NCBI RefSeq assembly: GCF_000702165.1
Contig: NZ_JNKU01000023.1
Coordinates: 1-44,065 of the forward strand
Length of the DNA: 44,065 nt
From: Sharpea azabuensis DSM 18934
GTDB lineage: Bacteria; Bacillota_I; Bacilli_A; Erysipelotrichales; Coprobacillaceae
Direction of reading: 5' to 3'
Below the pieces are notes generated by a model that saw only the letters and a list, made by a program, of their open reading frames with translations, ran no database searches and had not been told where the DNA came from. A program made the position numbers and the translations under genes. Positions 32,099 through 39,945 of the stretch are shown piece after piece. Position 1 is the stretch's first letter. The number at the start of each line of letters is the position of its first letter.

Positions 32099-33646
32099 AT
32101 GATACAGGAAAGAGACGTCATAAAACGACTAAATGACATAAAGGAAAGCCATCATGTCGATGGCTTCCATGGCTATCAGCCCCTTGACAAGGAAAGCCTG
32201 AAAAAGCTGGATGCAATCAGGCTTCACAGCACTGCCAAGGAGAATCAGGTATGGGTGCATGATATGGACTACAGCAACAAGAAGCCAGTGATCCAGTTTG
32301 CCTCGTCATGCTTCTCCGAAGGTGAGTTCAGCCAGCTTACCGTATCCAAGGAGGCGGTCTTCATCAACTGTCTTTTTGATGACCAGAAGTTCAAGGACGT
32401 GAAGATGAACCACTCGCTCTTCATCGACTGCCACTTTGAGCACGTGCAGATGGACCATTCCCACTTCAGGGGGAGCTGGTTCATAGGATGCAGCTTTGAG
32501 GAAGTCACCATGACGAGGATACACCTTGAGGATGCCGTCTTTGTCAACTGCGACATCAGAGGCATACAGGCATCATATGAGAAGAATGATCCTGACAAGT
32601 GCTGCAGGAATGAAGGCACCAGGATGTTCGAGATTGACTGCCCGTCATGCGTGACGGGTGGTGACCATGAGCTGCTCACCAGTCAAGGAGACGAGAAGGA
32701 AGAACAAATGATACAGGAAAGAGAGGAAGAAAAGGAAATGATAGAAGAAAGAGAGAACGTGCTGAGAGAAGTGAGCGCAGAAGAGGAGATCATACGAAGC
32801 GAGCTGTACACAGGACAGACATTTACCCAGGTTTCCGAAGGATTTGACTTCAGGGGGAAGGTGTTCGAAGGCTGCACGTTTGAAGGCGTGACATTTGGAG
32901 TGATTACTCCGGAGACGAGCTTTGGCAACTGCATATTCAACGGCTGCACGTTCAGCGATATTTTCATCGGCTCAAGAATCGGCGGCTGCCAGTTCAACAG
33001 CTGCCTGTTCCAGAAGCCTGTCTTCAATACCTTCTTTGATGGAGGAAAGATGACGTTCAGACAGGGGCAGGAGAAGGTGTTCAGAAACTGCATCATGAAC
33101 ATTGACTGTGAAGCAGGCATCATGAACTACTGTCTCGACAACTGCTACTCTGAAGAAATGATGAAGGACATGATGAGCAGGGAAGAGCATGACAGAATGC
33201 TGAAGGCAAAGGAAAAGGAATGTGAAGAGCTCATGAGTCGCACAGCAGCAGAGCATCAGGAAGCAGCTGATCCGTCGGAGCTTCTTGAGGGCCTTGTTCA
33301 GGGCTTCGGCAAAGCCTATGAGGCCCTGAGCAATCTCTGCGAGTCCTTCAGCCCGGAACCTGTAGTAAGGGAAGTCAGGGCTGAGCTCACGGATGATGAG
33401 AAGAAGGACATAGCCCTTGCATACTACTACAGCCTGTCTGGGCAGGATCGCTACTTCTTCAGCAGCGGCACCGACAGATTTGCCTATGATCCTGAGACGG
33501 TGGATGCCGGAAAAGTGAATCAGCCGTCAGAATTGCCGGGCAGCCATGCCGTCTCGGATGAATCATATGAAGGTGCACCGGAGATGCAGGAGGATGAGGC
33601 TGTCTTTGGCGACGAGCCGGAAAAAGAGAACGGAGCAGAGATCTGA
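32099..33646 (+). CDS. Pentapeptide-like repeat protein built from two fused copies
   Basis: 515 aa. Two blocks of pentapeptide-like beta-helix repeats: residues about 75-160 (VFINCLFDDQKFKDVKMNHSLFIDC ... FVNCDIRG) and 240-340 (FDFRGKVFEGCTFEGVTFG ... FNSCLFQKPVF). A helical C-terminus follows. Between them the DNA 32641..32710 repeats the gene's own leader: hairpin, AAGGAAGAACAA ribosome site and ATGATACAGGAAAGAGA. The gene thus looks like two tandem genes fused in frame. ATG 32708 may still start a 312-aa product. Pentapeptide proteins can mimic DNA or act as rigid scaffolds. The function here is unknown. Confidence 0.8.
   Translation: MIQERDVIKRLNDIKESHHVDGFHGYQPLDKESLKKLDAIRLHSTAKENQVWVHDMDYSNKKPVIQFASSCFSEGEFSQLTVSKEAVFINCLFDDQKFKDVKMNHSLFIDCHFEHVQMDHSHFRGSWFIGCSFEEVTMTRIHLEDAVFVNCDIRGIQASYEKNDPDKCCRNEGTRMFEIDCPSCVTGGDHELLTSQGDEKEEQMIQEREEEKEMIEERENVLREVSAEEEIIRSELYTGQTFTQVSEGFDFRGKVFEGCTFEGVTFGVITPETSFGNCIFNGCTFSDIFIGSRIGGCQFNSCLFQKPVFNTFFDGGKMTFRQGQEKVFRNCIMNIDCEAGIMNYCLDNCYSEEMMKDMMSREEHDRMLKAKEKECEELMSRTAAEHQEAADPSELLEGLVQGFGKAYEALSNLCESFSPEPVVREVRAELTDDEKKDIALAYYYSLSGQDRYFFSSGTDRFAYDPETVDAGKVNQPSELPGSHAVSDESYEGAPEMQEDEAVFGDEPEKENGAEI
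32641..32658 (+). promoter_or_regulatory. Leader hairpin copy 11, inside a coding region
   Basis: CCCGTCA-TGCG-TGACGGG, perfect, translated as PSCVTG. It is followed by a GGTGA/TCACC hairpin (32659..32679) and an internal start at 32708. Confidence 0.85.
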
Positions 33647-33648
33647 CC

Positions 33649-34242
33649 ATGGCTAAGGCTTATAACATCGAGGTAAAGAACGGCCAGAGAAAGACCTATG
33701 AGTACAGGGCACATCTCCACTACATGGGCATGAAATGGATTGCAAGGAACCATCAGTGGGTCATGAGGACTTCCGACGAGGCGCAGGTGAACAGCATCAT
33801 ACGCTTTGCTGATGACAACAAGCTGATATGCATCGTCTATGATGACCAGCATGGAAGGAACAGAAACTACAGAATGAACTTCTTTGAAAAGAACGCACCG
33901 ATGTTCGGCAACTACTATATCTGCGCCTACTGCTTCAAGCCTATCAGGCACAAGGATGTCACAGTGGACCACATCATCCCTGTAAAGAAGGCCAAGGCCA
34001 ACAGGCTTGCCAACCGACTTATGGAAAGACTTGACATCAGGGATGTCAATGAGGAGAAGAACCTCTGCGCATGCTGCCATGAGTGCAACTCAAGAAAGGG
34101 ATCGAAAGGAGGACTATGGATTATAAGGGGCTTCCTCGGCAAGAAGAAGCGCTTTGTCATTGCCGTCTATATCCTCTTCATCAGTGCCATCATGGCTGTC
34201 CTGGGCATTGCTTCCTATTACGGACTGGTGGTGAGATCATAA
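33649..34242 (+). CDS. Membrane-anchored HNH nuclease-like protein
   Basis: 197 aa. Residues 92-147 form a zinc-bound HNH module: CAYC (92-95), VDHIIP (Asp107, His108), CHEC (143-146) and Asn147. A C-terminal TM helix (about 169-191, FVIAVYILFISAIMAVLGIASYYG) follows a basic patch. The N-terminus is unassigned (KTYEYRAHLHYMGMKWIARNHQWVM). It starts two bases after the previous stop and ends directly at the next ATG, so it belongs to the same operon. An HNH domain held at the membrane in a transfer operon is unusual. It might process incoming DNA. Confidence 0.8.
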   Translation: MAKAYNIEVKNGQRKTYEYRAHLHYMGMKWIARNHQWVMRTSDEAQVNSIIRFADDNKLICIVYDDQHGRNRNYRMNFFEKNAPMFGNYYICAYCFKPIRHKDVTVDHIIPVKKAKANRLANRLMERLDIRDVNEEKNLCACCHECNSRKGSKGGLWIIRGFLGKKKRFVIAVYILFISAIMAVLGIASYYGLVVRS

Positions 34243-35424
34243 ATGAGTGCAAGACTGGAAAAGGCTCTGCATGACTATGCATGGAACGCCCAGCAGGCGG
34301 CACAGCTTGAGCTGGCAGATGAGCAGAACCTTGACATAACGCCCATGGTGAATCCGAGATTTGACTGGGAACAGCTCAAGGAGATCAGGCTTTGCCTGAA
34401 GGACGGGGTTGACCCTGAGCCGCTGCTGGATCCTGACCTCCCAAGCGAGTCGATGAAGAAGCTGAGAAGAAGCCTGTTCGAGCAGAATGCAATCTATGAC
34501 GAGCGTCATGAAGCGGTCGAAAGGAAGAGGCTCAAGCGTATCATCATCACATTCGTGGCAGCCGCCTTCATCGTGACGACGCTGACGGCTGCATACTGGA
34601 AGCGTGAGACGATAAGGCTTCTATTTGCCAGGATGGATCTCGAGCTTGTGGGAAAGGAAGCGACGATTGGTACATCAGAGCTGTCCCATATCGACTACAT
34701 GAAGTTCATCAGGCACTATGACCATCAGTACAGGCTGACCCTTCCCAAGAACAGGATCAGCACTGTCGGGAGCTATCAGCTGGAATACGGGATCTCCAAT
34801 GAGGTGAAGACGACGCACAGGTATATCATTCTCAGGGTCAGGGATGACGAGGCTCCTGCCCTGAAGCTGAAGGAGAACAGCCTGACCATGACCGAGGGAG
34901 ACAGCTTCAATGCAATGGACCATGTAAGAAGCGCAAATGACAACATTGACGGCAACGTCATGTCCAGGGTAAAGGCCAGCGGCGGCATCGACACCTCAAG
35001 GACAGGAAGCTACAGGATTGACTATGAGGTATCAGACAAGGCGGGGAACAAGTCTCATGAGCAGCTGAACGTAAGCGTGCAGCCCAAGCCGCAGCCGCAG
35101 CCACAGTCCAATCCGCAGGTCCAGGCGCAGCAGGGAAGCCGCAAGACGGTTCAGGAGGCACCGTCAAGAAAGGCAGAGCGCTCTGTCCAGCAGGGATCGG
35201 CAGCCAAGGCAGGGACGCCTTCGGTTTCTTCCGGATCGTTGAGGACGACCGCACAGCCAAGGACATTCAGCTTCTCATCCTCATCAGACATGAACGCTAC
35301 CTATCGGAATGCGATTGCCTATGCACAGCAGGAAATGAATGCCGGCAGGGCAAGATCCTATAACGTAACGCCGATTCAGGGGCCGGATGGAATCTACACA
35401 GGCTACCGGGTAACCTTCTCATGA
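34243..35424 (+). CDS. TM-anchored wall-spanning protein with an Ig-like (DUF5011-type) domain
   Basis: 393 aa. The cytoplasmic N-terminus has a motif often seen in ICE proteins (FDWEQLKEIRLCLKDGVDPEPLLDPDLP). A TM helix lies at about 103-122. The outside part has an Ig-like fold (DDEAPALKLKENSLTMTEGD ... GSYRIDYEVSDKAGN), a Pro/Gln-rich stalk and a C-terminal module (YRNAIAYAQQEMNAGRARSYNV ... YRVTFS). That module's DNA is copied at 20857..21000. ATG 34243 directly follows the HNH stop. Probably part of the mating surface. Confidence 0.75.
   Translation: MSARLEKALHDYAWNAQQAAQLELADEQNLDITPMVNPRFDWEQLKEIRLCLKDGVDPEPLLDPDLPSESMKKLRRSLFEQNAIYDERHEAVERKRLKRIIITFVAAAFIVTTLTAAYWKRETIRLLFARMDLELVGKEATIGTSELSHIDYMKFIRHYDHQYRLTLPKNRISTVGSYQLEYGISNEVKTTHRYIILRVRDDEAPALKLKENSLTMTEGDSFNAMDHVRSANDNIDGNVMSRVKASGGIDTSRTGSYRIDYEVSDKAGNKSHEQLNVSVQPKPQPQPQSNPQVQAQQGSRKTVQEAPSRKAERSVQQGSAAKAGTPSVSSGSLRTTAQPRTFSFSSSSDMNATYRNAIAYAQQEMNAGRARSYNVTPIQGPDGIYTGYRVTFS
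35279..35422 (+). repeat. Source or partner of the 144-bp copy at 20857..21000
   Basis: Last 48 codons of the Ig-like wall protein; 141 of 144 bases are identical to the other copy. Confidence 0.95.
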
Positions 35425-35474
35425 ACCGGTGAGCAATGGCAACTCAATACATGAATTCTATGAAACGTGAAAAC

Positions 35475-35504
35475 AGCATGCCCGACAGTGCTGACGGGCA
35501 TGCT
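35475..35504 (+). promoter_or_regulatory. Leader hairpin copy 12
   Basis: AGCATGCCCGACA-GTGC-TGACGGGCATGCT: 13-bp stem with one A-A mismatch, ending 23 bases before ATG 35528. It has the longest outer stem of all copies. Confidence 0.85.
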
Positions 35505-35527
35505 TTCAGAAAGAAGGAACAGATGAA

Positions 35528-37624
35528 ATGATTACAATCATTACGGAAAAGCCCAGTGCGGCAGAGAACTTTGCGAATGCCCTGGGAGGCATGAAAGGCA
35601 GCTTTGAGGGCAGTGCATATGAGATCGTTTCCTCACAGGGCCATCTCTTCCAGCTGGTGACGCCAGAGCATCAGGTGAGGGATGAGCTAGCTGGAAGGTA
35701 CAAGTACTGGAAGCTTGAAAACCTGCCATGGGAGAAAGAGGACATTCTGTGGAGGAAGGCGCTCAACCCGAAGACTAGGCAGATCTTTGAGAACATAAGG
35801 GCACACCTGATGCATGCCGACGAGGCAGTCATTGCAACTGATGACGATCCTTCAGGAGAAGGCCAGATGATCGGCTGGGAGATCATCAGCCATGCAGGCT
35901 ATCATGGCAGGGTTTCGAGGATGTACTTTGTCGATGAAAGCGCGAAGGAGATACAGAAGGCGTTCAGGAATCGCCGGACGCTGCCGCCAATGGAATCCGA
36001 CGGGGAATACCTGAAAGCCATGACGAGGCAGAGATATGACTACCTGACCCAGCAGGACACGCGCATACCTACGATCCTTGCAAGGCAGAACAACATGAAC
36101 ATCCTGGTGCGTGTCGGACGCCTGAAAGGAGCCATCATGAAGCTCGTGGGTGACCAGTGGGAAGCGTACGGCAGCTATGTGAAGAAGCCGTTCTTTGAGG
36201 TCCGCTATAAGGATGAGAAAGGCAATGCCTTCATCCGGGAGGACAATGATGAGAGATACGACAGCAGGGATGACGTACCGATTGACGGCTTTTCATGCTC
36301 AGAGGTCGTCATCGACAGTGAGACAGTGAAGCATGCATCTCCCCCAAGGCTCCTGGATCTTCTGGGCATTTCCTCCATCCTTGCTTCCCAGGGAATAGAC
36401 CCAGGAACGGTGCAGGCAACCTACCAGAGGCTCTACGAAGCCCATTACGTATCCTATCCAAGAACAGAGGACAAGATGATCTCGCCCGAGCAGTTTAACG
36501 AACTGAGGGAAAACGCCCCTCTGATCGCATCCGCAGCTGGCATAGACCCGGCGCTGCTTACGCATACGGAGGCCAGAAAAACACATGTAAGGCAGGGAGG
36601 CAGCCATGGCGCCAACAGACCGGGAAGCAGGGTGCCTGAAAGCCTTGATGATCTTCAGAAGTACGGCCCTGGAGCAGCGGAGATCTATGAGCTGCTGGCG
36701 AGAAACTCGCTGGCAATGTTCTGCGAGGACTATGAATACCTCCAGCAGAAAGGCCACCTGAAGGAATACCCTGAGTTTACGGCAACCGCCAGCATCCCTC
36801 AGAGCCAGGGCTTCAGGGCAGTCTATGACGGCGATGAGAAAAAGGAGGAAGCCTCTGCCGGGCTTGGCCTGCATGCATCCCCATTTGTCTATGAGGGGGC
36901 AAACAAGCGCCCTTCACGTCCTACGATCAAGTGGGTCAGGGACAAGCTGGATAAATACAACGTAGGCACAGGCGCCACCAGGACCAGCACGATCGCTGAA
37001 ATATCATCCGGCAGGGATGACCGGCGACTCATCGATGAAAGAAAGGGCATCCTCAGCATGACGCCGGTAGGCGACTACTGCCACCGAATCATCAGCGGCT
37101 GCATGATTGCTGACGTTGAGACGACAGAAAAGCTTTTCGGTGACATGGAGAAGGTGGGGCGCTTCGAAATGACGCCTGAAGAGGTCCTTGACGGCTTTAC
37201 GCCCATGCTTCTGAGGGACCTGGAGACAATGAAGGCAAATGCAAAGAAAACAGGACATGTCACGAAGATTGCTGCTGATGAAGACCGTGCGATAGGGCCA
37301 TGCCCTAAGTGCGGCAGGAAGATCGTCTACCGGAAAAGGGAGGACGGAAGCTACAGCTACTATCATGAGGACTTCAAGACGACATCATGTGACTTCGTGC
37401 TCTCCGGAACACAGCGCTATTACGGAAACAGCATCACCATAAGCCCGTCAGCCGCAGCGAAGCTTCTTTCCGGCGGCCGGATCAGGGTGAACGGACTCGA
37501 AAGAAAGAGCGGAGGCAGCTATGATGCCTATCTGAGACTAAGGGTGAATGGGAAATATGGCAATCTTGAATTTGACGGATTTCCAAGAAAGAAATCCTCC
37601 CAGGGTCCTGGCAGCCGCAGCTGA
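35528..37624 (+). CDS. topB: DNA topoisomerase III (type IA)
   Basis: 698 aa. The N-terminal Toprim (MITIITEKPSAAENFANALGG ... IATDDDPSGEGQMIGWEI) is followed by the catalytic VSYPRTEDK with Tyr310. A late zinc-finger-like segment (CPKCGRKIVYRKREDG ... TTSCDF) comes last. It relaxes or decatenates single-stranded regions, and copies are common on ICEs. AAGAAGGAACAG precedes ATG 35528. It is the last large gene before the integrase pair. A gap of 78 bases follows, with a promoter-like ATGGTATCATATAC. Confidence 0.9.
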   Translation: MITIITEKPSAAENFANALGGMKGSFEGSAYEIVSSQGHLFQLVTPEHQVRDELAGRYKYWKLENLPWEKEDILWRKALNPKTRQIFENIRAHLMHADEAVIATDDDPSGEGQMIGWEIISHAGYHGRVSRMYFVDESAKEIQKAFRNRRTLPPMESDGEYLKAMTRQRYDYLTQQDTRIPTILARQNNMNILVRVGRLKGAIMKLVGDQWEAYGSYVKKPFFEVRYKDEKGNAFIREDNDERYDSRDDVPIDGFSCSEVVIDSETVKHASPPRLLDLLGISSILASQGIDPGTVQATYQRLYEAHYVSYPRTEDKMISPEQFNELRENAPLIASAAGIDPALLTHTEARKTHVRQGGSHGANRPGSRVPESLDDLQKYGPGAAEIYELLARNSLAMFCEDYEYLQQKGHLKEYPEFTATASIPQSQGFRAVYDGDEKKEEASAGLGLHASPFVYEGANKRPSRPTIKWVRDKLDKYNVGTGATRTSTIAEISSGRDDRRLIDERKGILSMTPVGDYCHRIISGCMIADVETTEKLFGDMEKVGRFEMTPEEVLDGFTPMLLRDLETMKANAKKTGHVTKIAADEDRAIGPCPKCGRKIVYRKREDGSYSYYHEDFKTTSCDFVLSGTQRYYGNSITISPSAAAKLLSGGRIRVNGLERKSGGSYDAYLRLRVNGKYGNLEFDGFPRKKSSQGPGSRS

Positions 37625-37702
37625 CTGGCATCTTTGGGATATGCAAGAAACAGCAAAAATGGTATCATATACATATTAGAGACATGAAGAGGTGGTGAGA
37701 AC

Positions 37703-38245
37703 ATGCTTCTAGCTAGAGTCAAGCACAGGAGAAGCGTAAAGCAGCCTATCAAGGAAACGCAGAAGGACTATTACTACATATGCCTGAAGGATGACATCCA
37801 TGAGGGCGATTACGTGCTGGTGGAGTACCAGGTCAAGAACCACTGCAAGTCACGACAGGGGTACTTTGGCATTGCCAGGGTCGAGGAGCTCCTCGAGGGC
37901 GACACGATCACGCTCATCCAGGAATACATGCCTACGAGCTTCATCATCTGCCGTCTTGAGAAGGGCGTCGACTTTGATGGGGCATGCGAGCAGATCAAGG
38001 CCCTGAGGGCACAGGTCGCAGAGATACAGAAGCCTATCAGGATGAAGGAGATCCAGGACGAGAAGGTCAAGAGACGTGCCCGGAAAATGGCCGAGATCGA
38101 GAAGGCGCGAAGGAAGAAGGCGACAAGGAAGGAACAGGGCAGGCGGCACCATGAAGCGCTGGAAGCCCGCTACCGCAAGAAGCTCGGGCAGAAGGTCGAG
38201 CCTAACTTCCGCGTGAAGAGGAAGAAGAAAGAGGCATCCTCATGA
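37703..38245 (+). CDS. Basic protein coupled to the serine recombinase
   Basis: 180 aa. The N-terminal half is beta-rich (YYYICLKDDIHEGDYVLVEYQVKNHCKSRQGYFGIARVEELLEG). The C-terminal half is a Lys/Arg/Glu coiled coil (KVKRRARKMAEIEKARRKKATRKEQ). No family known to me. The stop overlaps the recombinase start by four bases (ATGA), so it may be a directionality or accessory factor. AGAGGTGGTGAG precedes ATG 37703. Confidence 0.7.
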   Translation: MLLARVKHRRSVKQPIKETQKDYYYICLKDDIHEGDYVLVEYQVKNHCKSRQGYFGIARVEELLEGDTITLIQEYMPTSFIICRLEKGVDFDGACEQIKALRAQVAEIQKPIRMKEIQDEKVKRRARKMAEIEKARRKKATRKEQGRRHHEALEARYRKKLGQKVEPNFRVKRKKKEASS

Positions 38246-39576
38246 GGATGGCCTGCTACATAAGGGTCTCGACTGACCGGCAGGCTGACGATGGATGCTC
38301 GCTGGAAATGCAGCGGGCAACCCTTGAGAAGTATCTCAGCATCATGAACCTTGTCAGTGACAGGGACCAGGTATCCTGGTACTGCGATGACGGGTACAGC
38401 GCCAAGAGCATTGCTGGCAGGCCTTCATTCCTGAGGCTGCTGAAGGACATCCGTGAAGGCACCATAGATGCACTGGCCATCTGGGACCTGAGCCGCCTGA
38501 CACGCTCTATCTGGGACCTCAGGGACATCCTCAACCTCCTTGCCGAGAACGAGGTTGAGCTCTACTGCATGAACGATGACGTGCATACCGAGACGGCATC
38601 GGAAAGATTCTCGATGAACGTAAGGATGCTCTCATACCAGTTCGAGAGGGAAAAGGTATCGGAAAGGACGAATGCCGTCCTGATCGACCTTGTCAAGAAC
38701 AAGAAGAGATACGTTGCAGGCGGCAAGATCGCCTATGGCTTCAGGCGCACCAGGGAGAAGGAACTGGTGATAGACGAGGAGAGAGCCCGGTATGTCAGGG
38801 AGATGTTCAGGCTCGCAAGACACGGGATGAGCCTGGAGCAGATCACTCTGGCCCTCAATACGCTGCAGAGCGAAAGGTATTTCCAGGTGGAGAATGTCAG
38901 ATGCATGCTGAAGAACAGGAAGTACTCTGGCCATTATCTCTTCAAGGGGGTGGAATATGATGACATCATCCCTCCGATCGTCACTGACGAGGAGCAGCAG
39001 GAAGCCCTTGACAACCTCAACCATCACAGCCAGAAAAGCGACAACTACATCTTTGCGGGGCTGGTCAAGTGCCAGTGCGGAACGCCCATGACGAACGGAC
39101 TGGCATGGGGATCGCACTATCCCAGACGCTACTACTATTACCACTGCAGGGAATGCAACAAGTACTTCTCACAGATCAAGCTGGACAAGTACTTCAGGAG
39201 CTACCGGTTCCCCGAGGGCGGGGACGCCTTCTTTGACAGGATACAGACGATGCTTACCGGCCGCCAGAAGGCGATACGGGACAGGCTGAGAAGGCTCGAC
39301 GAGAAGTACGCCTCGGGATACGTCCAGGAGAAGGAATACCTTATGCTGAGGGAGGTCCTGGAGTCCAGGAGCAGGGAAGCCGCAGAGGACCAGGAGAGCC
39401 TGGGATGCCTGAACAAGAAGTACGCTGACATGGACATCCTCGAGAAGAAGCGCTATGTCCATGAGAAGATCAAGATGATCACAGTCGATCCGATTGGCAA
39501 GAAGGTCCTCTCTGTAGAGGAGAGGGAGCCGCTTGACCCTGCAGAGTCGCCTGTCGGGAAGATCGGCAAGGGCTGA
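38242..39576 (+). CDS. Large serine recombinase (ICE integrase/excisionase)
   Basis: 444 aa. The N-terminal resolvase domain has ACYIRVSTDRQ with Ser10 as nucleophile and later Arg residues (LSRLTR). The recombinase domain (GKIAYGFRR ... Y.RMLKN-like CMLKNRKYSGHY) and a zinc ribbon with CQCG and CREC pairs follow, then a coiled coil near 335-410. It is placed at the right end beside attR, as usual. No tyrosine recombinase was seen, so this enzyme should move the element. A 12-bp shared core at a tRNA 3' end is rather long for this family. Confidence 0.92.
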   Translation: MRMACYIRVSTDRQADDGCSLEMQRATLEKYLSIMNLVSDRDQVSWYCDDGYSAKSIAGRPSFLRLLKDIREGTIDALAIWDLSRLTRSIWDLRDILNLLAENEVELYCMNDDVHTETASERFSMNVRMLSYQFEREKVSERTNAVLIDLVKNKKRYVAGGKIAYGFRRTREKELVIDEERARYVREMFRLARHGMSLEQITLALNTLQSERYFQVENVRCMLKNRKYSGHYLFKGVEYDDIIPPIVTDEEQQEALDNLNHHSQKSDNYIFAGLVKCQCGTPMTNGLAWGSHYPRRYYYYHCRECNKYFSQIKLDKYFRSYRFPEGGDAFFDRIQTMLTGRQKAIRDRLRRLDEKYASGYVQEKEYLMLREVLESRSREAAEDQESLGCLNKKYADMDILEKKRYVHEKIKMITVDPIGKKVLSVEEREPLDPAESPVGKIGKG

Positions 39577-39589
39577 TGACTGTCAGCCC
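39570..39589 (+). terminator. Hairpin over the recombinase stop codon
   Basis: GGGCTGA/TCAGCCC with a 6-base loop. The TGA stop is in the left arm. There is no T run; a second imperfect hairpin (39597..39623) follows. Confidence 0.4.
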
Positions 39590-39640
39590 GCTGCTTCCAG
39601 GCTAAAAATGAAAAAAAGCCAGGAAACATAGAATATGGAA

Positions 39641-39669
39641 TTGCAAAAGGCAAGAGATAGAGGTATAAT
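39641..39669 (+). promoter_or_regulatory. Consensus-like promoter near the ICE right end, pointing outward
   Basis: TTGCAA (39641..39646), 17-bp spacer, TATAAT (39664..39669). It points to attR, and in the excised circle to the left-end genes. A strong terminator begins only eight bases after the -10 box. Confidence 0.55.
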
Positions 39670-39676
39670 AACAAAA

Positions 39677-39707
39677 AAGAGAAAAAGCTATACTAGCTTT
39701 TTCTCTT
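39677..39707. terminator. Strong bidirectional terminator at the right end
   Basis: AAGAGAAAAAGCTA/TAGCTTTTTCTCTT, 14 bp perfect, loop TAC. It insulates the ICE from the chromosome and would limit the outward promoter to a very short transcript unless bypassed. Confidence 0.85.
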
Positions 39708-39933
39708 ATACTCCGCATCAGAACATACACCTGACGGGATCAGACAAGTTTATTATTAAACACCACATATATTTTTCAGTATATGGCATTTAATAGTAGA
39801 TTACAAGCTGATTTCCATTGCGGTGACTGAGCGGACTACACACGGGAACTCGTCACTTTTTTGTGCTTTCTTTCGAAAGGTTCGTGAGTATCCATCGTGT
39901 CAGCCAACAAATGCACTCAGTTTAGCATTTCAA
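39708..39933. other. Non-coding right end of the ICE
   Basis: No supported gene. It holds a half-copy of the leader word (TGACGGG, 39732..39738) and AT-rich sequence to about 39810, then mixed sequence up to attR. The recombinase attachment site should lie near its end. Confidence 0.5.
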
Positions 39934-39945
39934 AATCAACTGGCA
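39934..39945. other. attR candidate: 12-bp direct repeat at the tRNA-Trp 3' end
   Basis: AATCAACTGGCA, the same as 396..407. It covers the encoded CCA, the discriminator base and the last acceptor base of tRNA-Trp, plus seven flanking bases. The tRNA remains intact on this side. Confidence 0.6.

Larger units (their letters stand above)
396..39945. mobile_element. Integrative and conjugative element in the 3' end of tRNA-Trp
   Basis: About 39.5 kb between two 12-bp direct repeats. The element carries ParA/ParB, SSB, Toprim, ArdC, VirB2/VirB3/VirB4/VirB6-like proteins, a VirB1-like hydrolase, VirD4, a MobL-type relaxase, topoisomerase III and a large serine recombinase at the right end. Genes run almost entirely on the plus strand. 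Backbone genes are visibly richer in G and C than the chromosomal genes from 40.1 kb. Cargo at 8.3-12.3 kb and 24.7-25.9 kb is AT-rich. The T4SS is of the Gram-positive type with a wall hydrolase. Whether it still transfers cannot be seen. The PrgI/VirB4 junction carries a duplication that may affect function. Confidence 0.85.

Noticed and set aside
4271-35504. The repeated stem-loops as simple transcription terminators
   Set aside because: Most lack a following T run and lie just before ribosome sites inside operons. True terminators in the window have longer stems and T runs.
4271-35504. The repeated stem-loops as ends of a small transposon (MITE)
   Set aside because: Only the short stem is shared; flanks differ and no target duplications are visible.
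37625-37702. Separate small gene between topB and the coupled basic protein
   Set aside because: Only a promoter-like ATGGTATCATATAC and a ribosome site are seen; no frame fits.
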